From Streptomyces sp. MBT53 (GTDB lineage Bacteria; Actinomycetota; Actinomycetes; Streptomycetales; Streptomycetaceae): a stretch of DNA of 45,352 nt. Below are positions 1 to 7,696 of this stretch, piece after piece (position 1 is the first letter of the stretch; every line of letters begins with the position of its first letter). Position numbers and translations under genes: made by a program. The notes under the pieces are model-generated. The model saw only the letters and a program-made list of their open reading frames with translations, was not told where the DNA came from and ran no database searches. The DNA is taken from assembly GCF_016654115.1 (NCBI RefSeq), contig NZ_JAEQAZ010000105.1, positions 1-45,352 on the forward strand. Reading direction: 5' to 3'.

Positions 1-6
1 CGTCAT
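1..6 (-). CDS. 5' end of a gene leaving the window
   Basis: Only the first two codons (ATG ACG on the minus strand) are inside the window. A good ribosome binding site (AGGAG) lies 8 bases before the ATG, at about 15-19, so this looks like a true start. The gene would be divergent from the lipoprotein gene at 247. Nothing can be said about its product. Confidence 0.45.
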
Positions 7-246
7 TGGGAAGTCTCCTGGGCGGTGGTCGATGAGGTGCCTTCGACAGTAGGCGGGGCGCGGACGGGTGGCCAATGAGGAACCGAATGCCCGGCATTGG
101 TTTCCCGACGGTGCGCGCCGGGGCCGGCAGTCACCCGGACGGCCCGGAGCGCTGGTGGGCGGGCGCGGGCGATGGTGCCGTGGGAGCACGCGCCGACATC
201 CGCGCCACGCATCCGCGTCACGCGTCCGCCCCAGGAGGGACCCTCG

Positions 247-1029
247 ATGACCCGTTCCCCGGCCCGTGTCCTCCTCCTCGCCTCGGCACTGTCGGCGGGC
301 ACCCTGCTCACGGCCGCGGGCTGCGCGAACGAGGCGGCCCTGCACAAGGTGACGAGCGCGCCCTCCCCCTCGGCCGTACGAACCCCCGCGGCACACGCGT
401 CCCCCGCCGCGGCCCCCGTCCTCACCCAGGCACAGGCGCAGACCGCGCTGATCGCGGACACGGACCTGGGCGCCCCCTGGACCCCGACCCAGGGCACGGC
501 GACCTGGCGCGACAGCCTCCTCAAGGCGAAGACCGCCGACCCCGACTGCCAGCGCCTCCTGGACGCGCTCTACGCCGACGAACTCCTCGGCACCCCTGCC
601 ACCGCCCAGGCGACGATCGCCCTCGACGACACCGACGACGAGGCCCAACTCCACTACCAGGTGGCCGCGTTCCGCTCCACCGACGTGAACCGCGCCCTGG
701 CCTGGCTGAAGACACTCCCGCAGAAGTGCGCCCAGTTCACAGCGACGACCACCCGCTCCGGCCCCCAGACGGTGACCGTCACAGAGGCCACTCTCCCGAA
801 CGTCGGCGACGCCCGCGAGGGCCTCCACGTCACCCTCACCGGCACCACCCCGGAGGGCGACCAGTCCACCCTCACCCTGGACACCGCCGCCGTCCGCATC
901 GGCGACGACACCATCACCCTCACGAACGGGGGCCTGGCGAACGTCCCCCCGGACGCGATGAGCCGAGCACTGGAGATCGGGGCGCAACGGCTTACGGATG
1001 TGCAGCGGCAGGGGCGGGTGCAGATCTGA
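247..1029 (+). CDS. Secreted lipoprotein, PknH-sensor-like
   Basis: Predicted 260-residue lipoprotein anchored outside the cell. The N-terminus has Arg residues, a hydrophobic stretch and a lipobox ending in Ala-Ala-Gly-Cys with the lipidated Cys at residue 26. A Ser/Pro/Ala-rich linker (about 30-60) precedes a roughly 190-residue domain with two Cys (in 'DPDC' and 'QKC') that could form a disulphide. The layout recalls the PknH-like extracellular sensor domains of actinobacteria, but that is a resemblance by eye, not a search result. The ATG at 247 was chosen because GGAGG lies just upstream at 233-237 and the lipoprotein signal follows directly; in-frame codons reach upstream to 97 but have no such signal. 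The gene converges with the permease pair 27 bases away. Confidence 0.8.
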   Translation: MTRSPARVLLLASALSAGTLLTAAGCANEAALHKVTSAPSPSAVRTPAAHASPAAAPVLTQAQAQTALIADTDLGAPWTPTQGTATWRDSLLKAKTADPDCQRLLDALYADELLGTPATAQATIALDDTDDEAQLHYQVAAFRSTDVNRALAWLKTLPQKCAQFTATTTRSGPQTVTVTEATLPNVGDAREGLHVTLTGTTPEGDQSTLTLDTAAVRIGDDTITLTNGGLANVPPDAMSRALEIGAQRLTDVQRQGRVQI

Positions 1030-1056
1030 CGACCGGCAACGGTCACCGCTTACCGT

Positions 1057-1797
1057 TTACCGCTTCTCGTACGGGTCAGCCGGCTGCTTCACCTGCGTGA
1101 CGGTCTTCGCGTCGAGGAGCGGAGGCCACGCCCCGTCCGTGCCGAGTTTGCCCTTGGGGAGCCAGGTGCCGGTGACCGTGACCCAGGTGTCGGTCTGGGG
1201 GGCGTCGTCGGACTCGGTGCCCCTGATCTCGACCTTGCTGGTCGTCGCGTCGGCTGCGCAGCAGGTGACGACGAGGCGGGTGACGTACCAGGCGCCGTTC
1301 GAGCCGTGGGTGACGAAGCCCGTCATACGGACCGTGCGGCCCTTGAGGGAGTGGCCGGTGTCGTAGATCGCCCGTGAGCTGTACTGGGCCACCGAGATGT
1401 CCAGCACCTTGGCGGCGGGCAGCGCGGGGAAGGTGCCCACTCCCTGTGCCGCGAGTTGTGCCTGTTCGCGGCCCGCGCTGTACGAGCCCAGCGCGGGGGG
1501 TGGGAAGAGGAGCAGCGCGAGGGCGGGGAGGGTGAGGAGCCAGGCGATGCGGGGGCCGCCATGGGAGTGCGCTTCCTCCTCCTCGTGCTCGCCCTCATGC
1601 TCGCCCTCGTGGTCCCCGTGGAGCATGCCCCTGACCGCCGCCACCGCCCCCAACACCATCAGCAGCGCACCGGAGATCACCAGATACGGCCTCAACGCCG
1701 CCTGCACATACCGCAGATACAGGTCGCTGAAGAGGGAGATCCGCAGGACCGCCCCGCCCGTCAGCAGGAGGAGGACCGCCGGGCCGTAGCGCCTCAC
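1057..1797 (-). CDS. TIGR03943/DUF1980-type permease partner
   Basis: A 246-residue membrane protein of the YcgQ/DUF1980 type, the usual partner of the permease encoded just upstream. Two N-terminal membrane segments (about 5-20 and 35-57) are followed by a charged His/Glu-rich loop at 60-79 (repeated HEGE units, then HSH), a third hydrophobic segment (about 83-104) and a C-terminal soluble domain with a Cys-Cys-Ala-Ala-Asp motif at 179-183. The GTG start at 1797 overlaps the TGA stop of the permease (GTGA), so the two are translationally coupled. From established knowledge, this pair (COG3689 with COG0701) has been linked by genome context to zinc homeostasis and COG0523 chaperones. The His/Glu loop and vicinal Cys fit metal binding, but the substrate is inferred and I see no clear Zur box upstream. 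Confidence 0.8.
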   Translation of the reverse strand: MRRYGPAVLLLLTGGAVLRISLFSDLYLRYVQAALRPYLVISGALLMVLGAVAAVRGMLHGDHEGEHEGEHEEEEAHSHGGPRIAWLLTLPALALLLFPPPALGSYSAGREQAQLAAQGVGTFPALPAAKVLDISVAQYSSRAIYDTGHSLKGRTVRMTGFVTHGSNGAWYVTRLVVTCCAADATTSKVEIRGTESDDAPQTDTWVTVTGTWLPKGKLGTDGAWPPLLDAKTVTQVKQPADPYEKR

Positions 1798-2804
1798 AGC
1801 AACCACCAGCCCACGAGCGTGCTGCTCGTCACGGCGACCAGCCACGTCGTCGAGGAGAAGCGGAGGGCGAAGGAACGGCCGAACGTGCCCGCCTGCAGCG
1901 CGATCAGCTTCAGGTCGACCATCGGGCCCACCACCATGAACGCCAGTTTCGCGGCTGGTGAGAAGCCGCTCAGCGAGGCGGCGACGAACGCGTCCGCCTC
2001 GCTGCATACGCACAGCACCACCGCCAGCAGCGCCAACAGGAGCAGTGACAGCCAGGACGAGCCCGTGAAGATGTCCAGGATCGAGCGCGGGACCGCGATG
2101 TTGAAGGTCGCCGCCGCTGCCGCGCCCAGGACCAGGAAGCCGCCCGCGTGGAGGAAGTCGTGCTGCAGGCCCGCGACGAACGCCTTCATACCCGCGGGCG
2201 AAGACGCGGCGGTCCGTGTGCGCTTCGGGAGTCGTAGCCACTCCTCCCTGCCGAAGCGCGCCCACAGCCAGCCCATCACCACCGCCGTCGCCAGGGACGC
2301 GACCAGGCGGCCCAGCACCATCTTCGGCTGGCCCGGGAACGCGATCGAAGTGGCCACCAGGACAACCGGGTTGATGGCCGGGGCGGAGAGCAAGAACGCC
2401 AGCGCCGCGGCCGGAGCCACCCCCCGCCGCATCAGGCTGCTCGCCACCGGTACCGACGCGCACTCACAACCCGGGAGTACGACTCCTGCCGCGCCCGCGA
2501 TCGGGACGGCCAGCGCCTGGTTGCGGGGGAGGAGGCGGGTGAACACCCGCTCGGGGACGAACGCGCCGATCGCCGCCGACACCACCGTGCCCAGGAGCAA
2601 GAAGGGGACGCCCTGTACGGCTACCGCCGTGAAGACCGTCCACCAGGCCGCCACGGGTGGGGTGTAGAGGTCGATCGCCAGCATCGGGCCGAGGACCGAC
2701 ACGACCGTGGCGATCGCTATGAGGGCGGCACCGCCCAGTACCGCGTAGACCATGGCGCGTACGGCCAGGCGCAGGCCGTCTGCCACGGTCCGTTCGTTCT
2801 GCAC
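1794..2804 (-). CDS. Permease, DUF318/ArsP_1 (COG0701) family
   Basis: A 336-residue integral membrane protein with about eight hydrophobic segments. It carries the two hallmark motifs of the COG0701 permeases: Gly-Cys-Glu-Cys at 112-115 after a Pro, and a second Cys-x-Cys-Ser-Glu-Ala-Asp at 265-271. These Cys pairs sit inside predicted membrane helices and are thought to form the transport path. The family includes ArsP methylarsenical exporters, but most members have no proven substrate. The GTG at 2804 is the furthest start in the frame; a second in-frame GTG lies six codons in and cannot be excluded. It is the first gene of a two-gene operon with the TIGR03943 protein. Confidence 0.85.
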   Translation of the reverse strand: MQNERTVADGLRLAVRAMVYAVLGGAALIAIATVVSVLGPMLAIDLYTPPVAAWWTVFTAVAVQGVPFLLLGTVVSAAIGAFVPERVFTRLLPRNQALAVPIAGAAGVVLPGCECASVPVASSLMRRGVAPAAALAFLLSAPAINPVVLVATSIAFPGQPKMVLGRLVASLATAVVMGWLWARFGREEWLRLPKRTRTAASSPAGMKAFVAGLQHDFLHAGGFLVLGAAAAATFNIAVPRSILDIFTGSSWLSLLLLALLAVVLCVCSEADAFVAASLSGFSPAAKLAFMVVGPMVDLKLIALQAGTFGRSFALRFSSTTWLVAVTSSTLVGWWLL

Positions 2805-2892
2805 GCGCCTGTCTCATCCCGTTTCGCACGATTACGCCTCGTACTCGTACGTGGCACGGTAACCGTCGGCGCTGTGCGGTATCCCCGGTTTG

Positions 2893-4236
2893 TCAAAGAG
2901 GAGGCTGTGCGGGGGCCGGCCCGAGGGTCGTGGTTCCGGGGGCCGTACGGTGGCCGAGGCCCGTGCGGTAGGCGTCGAGTGCCGCCTCCACCCGGCCGGT
3001 ACGGCGGAGCAGATCGCCAAGCATCCGGCACAGGTCGGCCAGGTCACCGGCCGCGCCCGCGCGCTCCAGGAGGCTGAGGGCGCGGACGTAGTGTTCCTCG
3101 GCCGCGTCCGTGTCGCGGGCGTCCTCCGCGATGATGCCGAGGAGGCGGTGGGCGGCGGCGGAGTGCAGGGCGCCGCGTTCGGAGCTGAGGTCGCTGAGGA
3201 CGTCGTGGAGGAGGGTGGCGGCCTCGTCGGACTTGCCGCGCCGATGGAGGACGTCCGCCAGCTCGACGGCGACCTGACTGCTGTACAGCGCCGCGCGCTT
3301 CGCCGTCAGCATGGCCAGCGCCTGCCTCAACTCGACCTCGGCGCGCTCCAGTTCGCCGTCCTGGGCGTAGACGTAGCCGCGCATCCAGTGGCAGTTGGCG
3401 AGTTCGGTACGGAACTGGAGCTGGCGGTACAGATCGGCGGCCTTCGCGAGCGAGGCGTCGGCCTCCGCGACCTTGCCCTCCGCTATCAGCGTGCGCGCCA
3501 CCGAGCGGTGCATGCGGGCCAGCAGCGCCGGGTCCGCGACCTGCGGGGCGAGCGCGAGCGCCAGCTCCGCCGCCTGGGCCGCCCTCGCGTGCGCGCCCAT
3601 GTCCATGTACGGCCCTATCGCGCTCGCATAGAGGAGCAGGAGCGCGTCGGGGTCGTGCAGGCCGCCGCGGTTCAGCTCGTCGAGCGTGGACTCCAACAGG
3701 TAGACGGCGTAACGGAGTTCACCGGTGAGGTAGTGCGCCACGGCGCGGCCGCGCAGGGCGGGGACGCGGGCGGGGAGGGGGTCGTCGGCGAGGCGTTGCT
3801 CCGCTCGCTCGAAGTACATGCGGGCCGCGGTCAGGTCGCCGGTGTCGAGGCCGCACTCGCCGAGTCCGAGCAGGGCGATGGCCTCCTCGTCGACCAGTCC
3901 GTGCGACTCCGCCTCCGCGAGGAGTTCCGCGTACTGCTCCGCCGCCTCCTCCGACTCCCCTGTCGCCAGGGTGCGTTGGGCGCCGGTCAGCCGTAGCCGA
4001 AGTTCGGTGGCGAGGTGGGCGGGGCGGCCGGTGGCCAGTTCGTCGTAGGCGACGCCGAGCCGTTCCGCGAGGTGGCGCAGCGCGTCGTCGGAGGGGCGGA
4101 CGCGGCCGGCCTCGAGCGTGGAGATGTACGCGGGTGTGTAGGCGGGCTCGGCCAACTGCCGCTGGGTGAGCCCGCGTTCATGTCGCAACTGCTGGACCCT
4201 GCGCCCGATGACTTCCGGGTCGTCCCGTCTCACCAT
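2893..4236 (-). CDS. XRE-family regulator with TPR repeats
   Basis: A 447-residue cytoplasmic regulator. Residues 8-65 form a helix-turn-helix of the XRE type (RRVQQLRHERGLTQRQLA, then a recognition helix ending in 'ISTLEAGR'). The rest is a long alpha-helical repeat array with Ala/Leu/Glu-rich helical pairs typical of tetratricopeptide repeats (about 75-430), as in Rgg-like and BTAD-like Streptomyces regulators that sense small ligands or peptides. No Shine-Dalgarno sequence precedes the ATG at 4236. Instead the minus strand has CATGAT six bases before the ATG, which would make a leaderless mRNA. An inverted repeat GTTAC-N10-GTAAC (4261-4280) covers the expected -35 region, so autoregulation is plausible. 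The target genes are unknown. Confidence 0.85.
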   Translation of the reverse strand: MVRRDDPEVIGRRVQQLRHERGLTQRQLAEPAYTPAYISTLEAGRVRPSDDALRHLAERLGVAYDELATGRPAHLATELRLRLTGAQRTLATGESEEAAEQYAELLAEAESHGLVDEEAIALLGLGECGLDTGDLTAARMYFERAEQRLADDPLPARVPALRGRAVAHYLTGELRYAVYLLESTLDELNRGGLHDPDALLLLYASAIGPYMDMGAHARAAQAAELALALAPQVADPALLARMHRSVARTLIAEGKVAEADASLAKAADLYRQLQFRTELANCHWMRGYVYAQDGELERAEVELRQALAMLTAKRAALYSSQVAVELADVLHRRGKSDEAATLLHDVLSDLSSERGALHSAAAHRLLGIIAEDARDTDAAEEHYVRALSLLERAGAAGDLADLCRMLGDLLRRTGRVEAALDAYRTGLGHRTAPGTTTLGPAPAQPPL

Positions 4237-4260
4237 GCATTAATCATGCCAGTAAGCCGA

Positions 4261-4280
4261 GTTACAGACTGGCCGGTAAC
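4261..4280. promoter_or_regulatory. Inverted repeat GTTAC-N10-GTAAC, candidate operator
   Basis: Perfect 5-base arms (4261-4265 and 4276-4280), extendable to GAGTTAC/GTAACTC, sit 25 bases upstream of the TPR-XRE start codon. A further GTTAC at 4284-4288 overlaps the stop codon of the DUF397 gene. The same half-sites recur upstream of the XRE gene starting at 5278. Confidence 0.4.
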
Positions 4281-4284
4281 TCAG

Positions 4285-4470
4285 TTACATGGAGAGCGAG
4301 TTGATGAAGTCCTCGAAGCGGCGACGGGAAACGGTGAGAACGGCTCCGCCAGGGTTCTTCGAGTCACGGATTGCGATGTGGGGGGTGCGGTCAGCGACCT
4401 CTACACAATCGCCGCCGTTGCTGCCACTGTAACTGGACTTACGCCACGTCGTCTGTCGCCCGGTCTCCAT
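4285..4470 (-). CDS. DUF397 small protein
   Basis: A 61-residue DUF397 protein with the family signature: 'WRKSSYSGSNGGDCVEVA' near the N-terminus, then 'IAIRDSKNPGGAVL' and a C-terminal helix with 'FEDFI'. These proteins are nearly always encoded next to an XRE/DUF5753 regulator in Streptomyces, as in the whiJ-type loci, where the small partner is thought to modulate the DNA-binding protein. Here its start lies inside the 3' end of the XRE gene (32-base overlap), with GGAGG six bases before the ATG. Confidence 0.9.
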   Translation of the reverse strand: METGRQTTWRKSSYSGSNGGDCVEVADRTPHIAIRDSKNPGGAVLTVSRRRFEDFINSLSM

Positions 4471-5278
4471 AACGTTCCTCCATCACGCGCGCGATCAGGT
4501 CGGCGAAGTCCTCCACAGAGAGGGCCCCAGCCTGCAAGCGAGCGTATCCGACCGAACGCTCCTTGATGACGTCCGGGTTGGCGGTCATGTGTCCCTGGTC
4601 GTAGCCATCTGAGTAGTAGATGTCGGGGTCGTCGTCGAAGCGCAGGAGGTTGAAGGAACCCATCGTCGCGGCGTGCGCTCCCATGGAGAACGGCAACACC
4701 TGAATGTTCACCCAGGGGTTGTCGCGATAGCTAACCAGGCGGGCGAGTTGCTTACGCATGACCTCACGGCCGCCGATCTCCCGGAGCAGCACGGCCTCGT
4801 CCAGGACGACCCACACGGCGGGCGGTTGCTTCTTCTCCAGAATGCGCTGCCGCTCCATCCGGGCCGCGACCATCTCCTCGATCTTGTCCGGGTAGTCGAC
4901 GGCCAGTACCGCCGCCGCGTACTCCGGCGTCTGCAGCAGGCCGTGAACCACCTGACACTGATACGTGGAGATGAAGGCGGCCTTCGCCTCCATTTCGGCG
5001 TACGGCTGGAACCAGTTCGGCAGTTGGCTTCGGAGCACCATGCCGATCATTCGCGAGAAGACCCCGTCCGTCATGAACGCGGCGTCGAGGCGTTCGGCGA
5101 AATTCCGGGTCGGGACCTTCTGGGCCGTCTCGATCTGCCCGATCAGGGAGCCGGTGCAGTAGAGGATCTTGCCGAGGGCCTCCTGCGTGAGGCCCGCCGC
5201 TTCCCTCAAGCGACGGCACTCGTAGCCGAAGTAGTCCAACGGGGATGCGCTCGGGTCGAGTTCGCGTACGTGGACCAT
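4439..5278 (-). CDS. XRE regulator with DUF5753 domain
   Basis: A 279-residue WhiJ-like transcription regulator. Residues about 15-75 form the XRE helix-turn-helix (CRRLREAAGLTQEALGKIL, then a helix ending in 'GQIETAQKVPT'). The remainder (about 90-265) is the DUF5753 ligand or partner domain, with its usual 'VVHGLLQTPEYA', 'VLDEAVLLREIGG' and 'VNIQVLPFSMGAH' segments. The ATG at 5278 has GGAGGT nine bases upstream. It is co-transcribed with the overlapping DUF397 gene. Such pairs regulate development or secondary metabolism in some Streptomyces, but this locus's target is not evident. Confidence 0.9.
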   Translation of the reverse strand: MVHVRELDPSASPLDYFGYECRRLREAAGLTQEALGKILYCTGSLIGQIETAQKVPTRNFAERLDAAFMTDGVFSRMIGMVLRSQLPNWFQPYAEMEAKAAFISTYQCQVVHGLLQTPEYAAAVLAVDYPDKIEEMVAARMERQRILEKKQPPAVWVVLDEAVLLREIGGREVMRKQLARLVSYRDNPWVNIQVLPFSMGAHAATMGSFNLLRFDDDPDIYYSDGYDQGHMTANPDVIKERSVGYARLQAGALSVEDFADLIARVMEERYGDRATDDVA

Positions 5279-5298
5279 GCGACGGTCACCTCCGAGTA

Positions 5299-5323
5299 GT
5301 TACGGCCTGTCGCCGAGAGTAAC
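5299..5323. promoter_or_regulatory. Inverted repeat GTTAC-N15-GTAAC
   Basis: GTTAC at 5299-5303 faces GTAAC at 5319-5323, in the divergent region between the XRE gene (start 5278) and the small gene at 5391. The half-sites match those upstream of the TPR-XRE gene, but the spacing differs (15 versus 10 bases), so this may be chance. Confidence 0.3.
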
Positions 5324-5390
5324 CATTCGACGCCGCCCCGGTGATGAGAATCACGAACTCTCCCTCACACACGTGCCGTACCGTGGAGAA

Positions 5391-5708
5391 ATGTCCCCTT
5401 TGGCCAAGATCAGCAGCGCTTACGGGCCCCGCTTCGCGGAGTTCGCCTTCGAGCCTGCCTTCACGGCCGCGGTGGACCAGCACGTGGCGGAGCTGCGGGA
5501 ACGGCTGTCGGCGGGCGGCCCGGATCTCGCACCGCCCGCTCCGGACCACGCCGACCTCACCGACTACGCGCTCGGATTTCTGGACGCGCTCGCGGAGCTG
5601 GACTGGCGGGAGCCGGTCGGGCACGACTACGCGGTGTGCAGGCTGACGGCCATCAGCTGGCTGGTACACCGGCACGGGCTGCTTCCGGAGCAGCGCCGGG
5701 GTGACTGA
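5391..5708 (+). CDS. Small conserved protein of unknown function
   Basis: A 105-residue soluble, acidic protein with no signal peptide. The ATG at 5391 was chosen because GGAG lies three bases upstream of it; in-frame codons extend back to 5277 but have no start signal. Visible segments include 'AEFAFEPAFTAAVDQHVAEL', a Pro/Ala-rich middle and a C-terminal helix with 'DYAVCRLTAISWLVHRHG'. It may belong to the small actinobacterial DUF6401 group, but I am not certain. It is divergent from the XRE/DUF397 operon, the position often taken by genes those regulators control. Confidence 0.7.
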   Translation: MSPLAKISSAYGPRFAEFAFEPAFTAAVDQHVAELRERLSAGGPDLAPPAPDHADLTDYALGFLDALAELDWREPVGHDYAVCRLTAISWLVHRHGLLPEQRRGD

Positions 5709-5772
5709 AAACAGGTTTCCGTTGGCTCAACTCCCCCTGAAGCCCTTCCCGTTGCGCACTCCAACCCCTTAA

Positions 5773-5799
5773 GTTAGGCACGCATTAAGCGTGCTTAAC
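5773..5799. promoter_or_regulatory. AT-rich nested palindrome
   Basis: GTTAGGCACGC (5773-5783) faces GCGTGCTTAAC (5789-5799): 11-base arms with one wobble mismatch and a 5-base loop. Nested in it is TTAAGC-GT-GCTTAA (5785-5798), a perfect 6-base inverted repeat. Such AT-rich symmetry stands out in this GC-rich DNA. It lies 43 bases upstream of the signal-peptide stub at 5843, where an operator or promoter would be expected, but it could also end transcription from the gene finishing at 5708. Confidence 0.4.
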
Positions 5800-5842
5800 T
5801 CTTCGCTGTTGCCGTCGCCGTCACTGTCGTTGCGAGGTTGGT

Positions 5843-6010
5843 ATGTCCGCGCGTTACGTCAGAGGATTCTGCGCCGCCGTCATCGCCGTGGCCGCCCTGA
5901 TCGGCGCGGCAGCGGCAAGCCCGGCCAAGGCGGCGGACCGCCTGCCGGCCGAGAACCATGCCGCTCGCACCGCTCACTCCGGCGGAAGCATCATGTCCTT
6001 GCGCGAGTAG
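5843..6010 (+). pseudogene. Orphan signal-peptide stub of a secreted protein
   Basis: A 55-codon frame beginning MSARYVRGF and running through a textbook signal peptide: a basic start, about 18 hydrophobic residues, and a likely cleavage after Ala-Lys-Ala (about residue 30). Only about 18 residues of the mature part look natural ('ADRLPAENHAARTAHSGG'). The frame then enters the antisense 3' end of the Uma2-type gene and stops at 6008. This looks like the 5' end of a gene for an exported protein whose body has been lost, with the break near 5974. It could instead be a genuine very short secreted peptide. The ribosome binding site is weak (GCGAGG). Confidence 0.45.
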
Positions 6011-6576
6011 AGCGGCAGACCACTCGTGTCGAGCTTCCAGGTGCCCAGCTCGGTGGTGACGGCGAGCGGGGTCCCGTACGGCTGCTTGTGCAGACGGTTG
6101 CCGTAGACGGGGAGCCCGCCGCCAGTGTCGATTTCCCACTGGTACGTCCAGGTGCCGTCCCGAGGGTCCAGGATGAGGTAGTGCGGGATGCCCATCGCCG
6201 GGTAGTCACGGCTCTTGACGTCGTAGTCAGTGCCAGGGTTCGACGGGGAAACGATCTCGATGGCCAGAAGGATCTCGCGCGCGTCCAGCGGATCGTCCGT
6301 CTCCATGGCCGAGCGGGGGACCACCAGAAGATCGGGAATGCGCAGTGTGCCGTGTGACGCGTCACCCGTGTCCGTGGCCTCCACTGCGATTATTCCGGGC
6401 GGTAGCTGTCCGGCCAGTTGATCGCGCACGTCCACGGCTGTGAGCTGGTGCCGGGGACGGGGGCTCATCATCATGACGAACGTCCCGTCGCTGATCTCGG
6501 GATAGGTGAAGCCCGGCGGCGGCGTGAAGTGATCCCGCAACTCGCGCAGATGTTGGTAGATGGTCTGCTGGGTCAT
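5974..6576 (-). CDS. Uma2-family (DUF820) PD-(D/E)XK protein
   Basis: A 200-residue protein of the Uma2/DUF820 group, which has a restriction-endonuclease-like fold. The expected catalytic pattern is visible: 'IPDLLVV' with Asp82, 'EIVSPSN' with Glu107 and 'DYDVKSRDY' with Lys121, followed by 'GIPHYLILDPRDG'. The family is common in actinobacteria and cyanobacteria, often in many copies, and its biological role is not established. The ATG at 6576 has AAGGAG eight bases upstream. The gene is monocistronic, and its 3' end overlaps the signal-peptide stub on the other strand, which suggests it lies at a recombination junction. Confidence 0.9.
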   Translation of the reverse strand: MTQQTIYQHLRELRDHFTPPPGFTYPEISDGTFVMMMSPRPRHQLTAVDVRDQLAGQLPPGIIAVEATDTGDASHGTLRIPDLLVVPRSAMETDDPLDAREILLAIEIVSPSNPGTDYDVKSRDYPAMGIPHYLILDPRDGTWTYQWEIDTGGGLPVYGNRLHKQPYGTPLAVTTELGTWKLDTSGLPLYSRKDMMLPPE

Positions 6577-6622
6577 ACCGCCATCTCCTTCGCGACAGTA
6601 CGACCCAGCGTAGCCGGAACTC

Positions 6623-7420
6623 TCACATGTCTGACGACCCCGGCATCTCCCTGCCCATGTCCGTCCGCTCCCGCACCGGCTGGTTCCCCATCGCGTCCGC
6701 GCGGCCCGCCTGGTACGCCGTGAGGCTGCCCTTCGCGTTGGTCGTCTCGCGCTCCGCCGCCATCAGCATGCGCTCCATGCGCTGCCGCATCGGCGCGATC
6801 ATGCCGCCGCCGACACCGACGATCAGGATTCCGGCGACGGTCCCGAGCGCCGCGTACAGCACCGGCTGGGTGACCGACGTCGCGATGCCGGCCTGGCCGA
6901 GCGCGGCGATCACGCCGAGCGCCATGATGCAGGCCCACACGATGGTCGCGAGCATCCGGCCGTACGACATCGACGACAGCGCGCTGCCGACGATCCCGCG
7001 GACCGCGTTGGCGATGGCCATCGCGACGACGATCAGGACCACCGCGACGATGCCGCGCGGCAGCCAGGCGACGATGCCGTTGATCATCGTGGAGACCGGG
7101 TTGGAGCCGAAGACGCCGAGCGCGAGCTGGAGGGTGATCAGCATCAGCGCGTAGTACACGATCTTGCAGACGATGCCGGTCATGTCGTACTTGGAGTCCT
7201 GCAACATCCTTGCCGTACCCGCCCGTTCGGAGAGCTTCTCCGAGCCGACGCGCCGCAGCACCCGGTCGAGCACGCGGGCGATCATCTTCGACACGAACCA
7301 GCCGATGGCCAGGATGACCAGGAAGCCGACGAGCTTGGGCACGAACTGCGCGACCTTCGACCAGGCGTCGTTCAGCCCCTGGGTGAAGTTGATGGCGAGG
7401 GTGGATTCAGGGACAGCCAT
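6623..7420 (-). CDS. MscS-like small-conductance channel protein
   Basis: A 265-residue membrane protein of the conserved-TM-helix / mechanosensitive channel type. About five hydrophobic segments alternate with short loops; the family pattern shows in 'LVGFLVILAIGWFVSK', 'LITLQLALGVFGSNPV', 'WLPRGIVAVVLIVVAMAIAN' and a Gly-rich 'GILIVGVGGG'. A soluble, Met/Arg/Glu-rich tail of about 50 residues follows. Family members carry repeated helices found in CmpX-like proteins and lack the full MscS beta domain. The ATG at 7420 is preferred over the GTG three codons upstream because GGAAG is well spaced from it. Confidence 0.8.
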   Translation of the reverse strand: MAVPESTLAINFTQGLNDAWSKVAQFVPKLVGFLVILAIGWFVSKMIARVLDRVLRRVGSEKLSERAGTARMLQDSKYDMTGIVCKIVYYALMLITLQLALGVFGSNPVSTMINGIVAWLPRGIVAVVLIVVAMAIANAVRGIVGSALSSMSYGRMLATIVWACIMALGVIAALGQAGIATSVTQPVLYAALGTVAGILIVGVGGGMIAPMRQRMERMLMAAERETTNAKGSLTAYQAGRADAMGNQPVRERTDMGREMPGSSDM

Positions 7421-7696
7421 GAGCGGCACTTCCTTCGGTGGGTGTTACCAGCCCCCTGTCACCGACAAGTGGAGCAGCGCGGCGGAAGCGTGGCCGCGTG
7501 GGCTGAGCCGTACGGGTGAGGGGCGTCCGGTCGGCCCCTCGCCGTGGGGGCGTGTTCGCCAGTTCGGCGAAATGCCTCCCTCCGTTTCGTAGAAAGCCCT
7601 TCCATCGGACTCGCCCCGTCTGCCAATCTCTCTTCGCGCACCCCGGCTGTCATGTCCGGGGCGAGCGTGGACATGGACCGTCGACTGGAGCCCCCG

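Noticed and set aside
3..524. A 173-codon minus-strand frame at the window start
   Set aside because: It lies antisense to the lipoprotein and has no domain-like sequence. The real minus-strand start nearby is at 6 and leaves the window.
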